A stretch of 15,295 nucleotides of DNA from positions 1-15,295 of the forward strand of contig CANCRX010000071.1 in assembly GCA_947380655.1 (NCBI GenBank). The letters run 5' to 3'. Below, piece by piece: positions 13,419 to 15,295 of this stretch (positions are counted from its first letter, which is position 1; every line of letters starts with the position of its first letter). The position numbers and the translations under genes are program-made. A model generated the notes under the pieces. That model was not told where the DNA came from and did not search any database. It was given only the letters and a program-made list of their open reading frames with translations. The DNA is from Alcaligenaceae bacterium. GTDB taxonomy: Bacteria > Pseudomonadota > Gammaproteobacteria > Burkholderiales > Burkholderiaceae_B.

Positions 13419-14684
13419 TTAACGCCTGAATCCACCGAAATGTCCGCCGCCAAAACCGCCGCGTCCACCACCGCCAAAACTACGCTCACCGCCCGAGCGA
13501 TCACCACCGCTTGAGCGGTCTTGACTCACATCACTGCGGCCCTGGCTACGCATTTGATTTTCCTGGCTCGCTTCGCGCGCCTGATTTGGGTTCGCTTTAT
13601 CCTGAGCGCGGTCAGCTTGCCCCTCGGACTTCATCTGGCTAGCTTGCGACTTTTCTTGGGGCGTAGCGTTCTTGTTAAAGGTGTTCTGTGCGTTATCACG
13701 CGCCTGTTGAGCGCGCTCCTTGTCCTGTGGCGAGGCGTTATTTTTCCAGTCATTCGCCGCATTTTGTTGGCGCTGGATATTATTACGATCAATCGCGCTA
13801 CCGTTCGCACCACCATAGCGATTGTTCAAAGCGGAGTTGCTATAAGGCACGCCATCGCGGTGGGCGGGGTTGTAATTCCAGTTACTGCTGCCACCCAGGT
13901 GCTCAGAAGCCTGATTGCCAACTGAGTTGTAATTGCGGTTGAAATTATTGAAAGTATTGTTATTGACGGTAATCGAGCCACTGCCCCAATGAGGGGTTGA
14001 CCAGAGTGCTGCACCCACAGCCATGCCCGCACCAAACGCCATCAAACCCCAGGCTGGGTTATAGGCAGGGTAAGGAGGGTAAGCAGGATAAGGCCAGGCA
14101 CCATAGACCACAGTCGGGTTATAGGTCGGCACATAAATCACCTGAGGATTTGCAGGGACAATAATGATGTTGGATTGCTCAGTGCTGACCTGTACTTGCT
14201 GATTAGACTGAAGGTTACCGGCTTGCTTGGCTTTCGCGCGCAAGGTCTGCACAGCTTGCATCAGATCTTTCGGTTGGGCGAGATAAGCATCACCCAGTTT
14301 TTGGGTCCAATCAAGCTTATTACCCAGCATGTAGAGTGCGTCAGGGAAAGACGTTAATGACTTAACGCTGTTATCCCAGGTCTGAGGTTTGAGTGCCTCC
14401 TGTAGCTGCGTACCTGCCAGATGAGGATTGGAGCGCAGCCAGTTGGCCGCCTCTGCAACCTCAAGCGGGTAGGTTGCCGCCATCAGCATTTGCGACAGCA
14501 GAGAATCTGGATACAGAGCAATGGAAGACACCAGTGACTGTAATTGTGGCTGAGACAAATCAGCGGATTGCTGACCGGACTGCGCATAAGCCTGAGGATT
14601 CAGGGAAACACCTGAAAGCTCACCACCTGTGCCCAGCGTCAATGCAAGTGCCGCCGTCGCAGCAGTCAGTACAAATTTACGCAT
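13419..14684 (-). CDS. DUF3300 family secreted protein
   Basis: A 421-residue exported protein of unknown function. The signal peptide ends near AYA-Q at 34/35. A conserved helical DUF3300 region follows (about 43-185), including SIALYPDSLLSQMLMAATYP at 54-73 and a VPANPQVIYVPTYNP motif near 176-190. A Pro/Tyr-rich stretch (195-210) and a small glycine/alanine hydrophobic patch (213-228) come next. An Asn/Gln/Ser-rich low-complexity region follows (235-390), and the tail is Gly/Arg-rich and ends in FGGFRR. The ATG at 14684 has AAGGA five bases upstream. It is first in a two-gene unit with the Rap1a-like protein. Envelope location is inferred from the signal peptide; the biochemical role is unknown. 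Confidence 0.9.
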   Translation of the reverse strand: MRKFVLTAATAALALTLGTGGELSGVSLNPQAYAQSGQQSADLSQPQLQSLVSSIALYPDSLLSQMLMAATYPLEVAEAANWLRSNPHLAGTQLQEALKPQTWDNSVKSLTSFPDALYMLGNKLDWTQKLGDAYLAQPKDLMQAVQTLRAKAKQAGNLQSNQQVQVSTEQSNIIIVPANPQVIYVPTYNPTVVYGAWPYPAYPPYPAYNPAWGLMAFGAGMAVGAALWSTPHWGSGSITVNNNTFNNFNRNYNSVGNQASEHLGGSSNWNYNPAHRDGVPYSNSALNNRYGGANGSAIDRNNIQRQQNAANDWKNNASPQDKERAQQARDNAQNTFNKNATPQEKSQASQMKSEGQADRAQDKANPNQAREASQENQMRSQGRSDVSQDRSSGGDRSGGERSFGGGGRGGFGGGHFGGFRR

Positions 14685-14755
14685 GAGGATCCTTGAACGC
14701 TTAAACGCGTATGAGTGTTATCCACATCATAAATCAAGCTTGAGGCTCTTTAAAA

Positions 14756-14793
14756 TGAAATACGGGTGGGATTTACCCCACCCGTACATTTCA
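14756..14793 (-). terminator. Terminator of the serine hydrolase gene
   Basis: TACGGGTGGG (14761-14770) pairs perfectly with CCCACCCGTA (14777-14786) around a 6-base loop. TGAAA (14756-14760) and TTTCA (14789-14793) extend the stem beyond a 2-base bulge. On the minus strand the stem is followed by a T-rich stretch (TTTCATTTTA). It lies 35 bases past the hydrolase stop, upstream of the DUF3300 gene, and so separates the two transcription units. Confidence 0.65.
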
Positions 14794-14827
14794 AGCCAGT
14801 CCGGTTTTTGAAAATCAGACAATCCTA

Positions 14828-15295
14828 CTAAGCGATTGCGTTATAAACCTTACCGAAAAACGCATCGGCGTAGGCAGAGTTTAGCCAGCGCACGATCACA
14901 ACAAGCTTTTTCTCGGGCTCGATCCAGGTAAACGAACTACCCGCTCCGACCGCAAAATAGCTCGAAGCTGGCACGCTGGGGAATACTTTCTGGTCTTTAT
15001 TAAGCCAGACCAGATAGCCATAAAAAGGTGCCAGATCGCATGGCACCTGCATTTGTCTGAGCCACTCAGCGGAAATAACACGAGTACCGTTGGAGGCGAC
15101 GCCTTCATTGAGCATCATTTGACCGACCAAGGCCTGATCCTCTGCGCTGATCGACATGCCGCCCCCCCAATGCGTACCACCTGGCACGGACTGCACGCGT
15201 TGACCGGCTATCTCGACCCAGGCGTTGTCATACCCTACCCAGTTCCAATCTTCTGTCGCACCGACAGGGCGCATGATGGCTTCGCGAAACACCTC
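14828..15295 (-). CDS. Serine hydrolase / beta-lactamase class C-family protein (partial, N-terminus beyond window)
   Basis: The last 155 residues of a protein whose frame is open at the right edge, so the start is not visible; an in-frame GTG at 15290-15292 is unlikely to be the start. The segment resembles the C-terminal half of class C beta-lactamase-like serine hydrolases (the CubicO/EstB/DD-peptidase superfamily): REAIMRPVGATEDWNW, then THWGGGMSISAEDQALVGQMM, ISAEWLRQM, and YFAVGAGSSFTWIEPEKKLVVIVRW, which corresponds to the region around the third catalytic motif. The nucleophile SxxK and tyrosine motifs are outside the window, so activity cannot be judged. A terminator follows. Confidence 0.8.
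   Translation of the reverse strand, partial: EVFREAIMRPVGATEDWNWVGYDNAWVEIAGQRVQSVPGGTHWGGGMSISAEDQALVGQMMLNEGVASNGTRVISAEWLRQMQVPCDLAPFYGYLVWLNKDQKVFPSVPASSYFAVGAGSSFTWIEPEKKLVVIVRWLNSAYADAFFGKVYNAIA

Noticed and set aside
13521..13925. 134-residue plus-strand open frame opposite the DUF3300 gene
   Set aside because: It is an antisense shadow of the low-complexity Asn/Gln/Ser region, with no ribosome site or family signature.

Overview
The window looks like a chromosomal segment of a Gram-negative proteobacterium, most likely a betaproteobacterium of the order Burkholderiales. This is inferred from the gene families present, the envelope-type secreted proteins and moderate GC content; no rRNA or marker gene fixes the taxon. 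There is no sign of phage, insertion sequences or CRISPR arrays.

Left third (1-5452): molybdenum metabolism. On the minus strand lie the molybdate ABC transporter genes modB and modC (modC runs off the left edge). Divergent from them, across a 142-base gap, is a plus-strand molybdenum cofactor operon in the order moaA, moeA, moaD, moaE, mobA, moaC. The encoded steps run from GTP to cyclic pyranopterin monophosphate (MoaA, MoaC), to molybdopterin (MoaD and MoaE), to molybdate insertion (MoeA) and to the bis-MGD cofactor (MobA). Three ATGA stop/start overlaps imply tight translational coupling. modA and a MogA/MoaB-type adenylyltransferase are not in the window.

Middle (5482-8846): a two-gene minus-strand signalling unit, a FIST-domain sensor protein followed 17 bases later by a PAS-PAS-GGDEF-EAL enzyme with intact cyclase, inhibitory and phosphodiesterase motifs. 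A perfect 7-2-7 palindrome lies upstream.

A strikingly AT-rich accessory stretch follows (about 8980-10035). It holds a 60-residue protein of unknown function on the plus strand and a convergent 113-residue MarR-like winged-helix regulator. Each has a TATAAT box associated with a perfect inverted repeat. The regulator's promoter is framed by GTATAC boxes, which strongly suggests autoregulation.

Right third, all minus strand: a nitronate monooxygenase-family flavoprotein and hemN (oxygen-independent coproporphyrinogen III dehydrogenase). An FNR-like box lies upstream and three exact-period 14-base tandem repeats lie between the two genes. Then come a tRNA-Leu(UAA) with a strong terminator, a Rap1a/Tai-like secreted protein, a DUF3300 secreted protein, and the C-terminal end of a beta-lactamase-family serine hydrolase that runs off the right edge with its own terminator.

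Most of the content is recognisable. The parts least explained by known annotation are the cis-elements around the MarR-like regulator, the 14-base repeats before hemN, the palindrome upstream of the FIST/c-di-GMP pair, and the 60-residue orphan protein.
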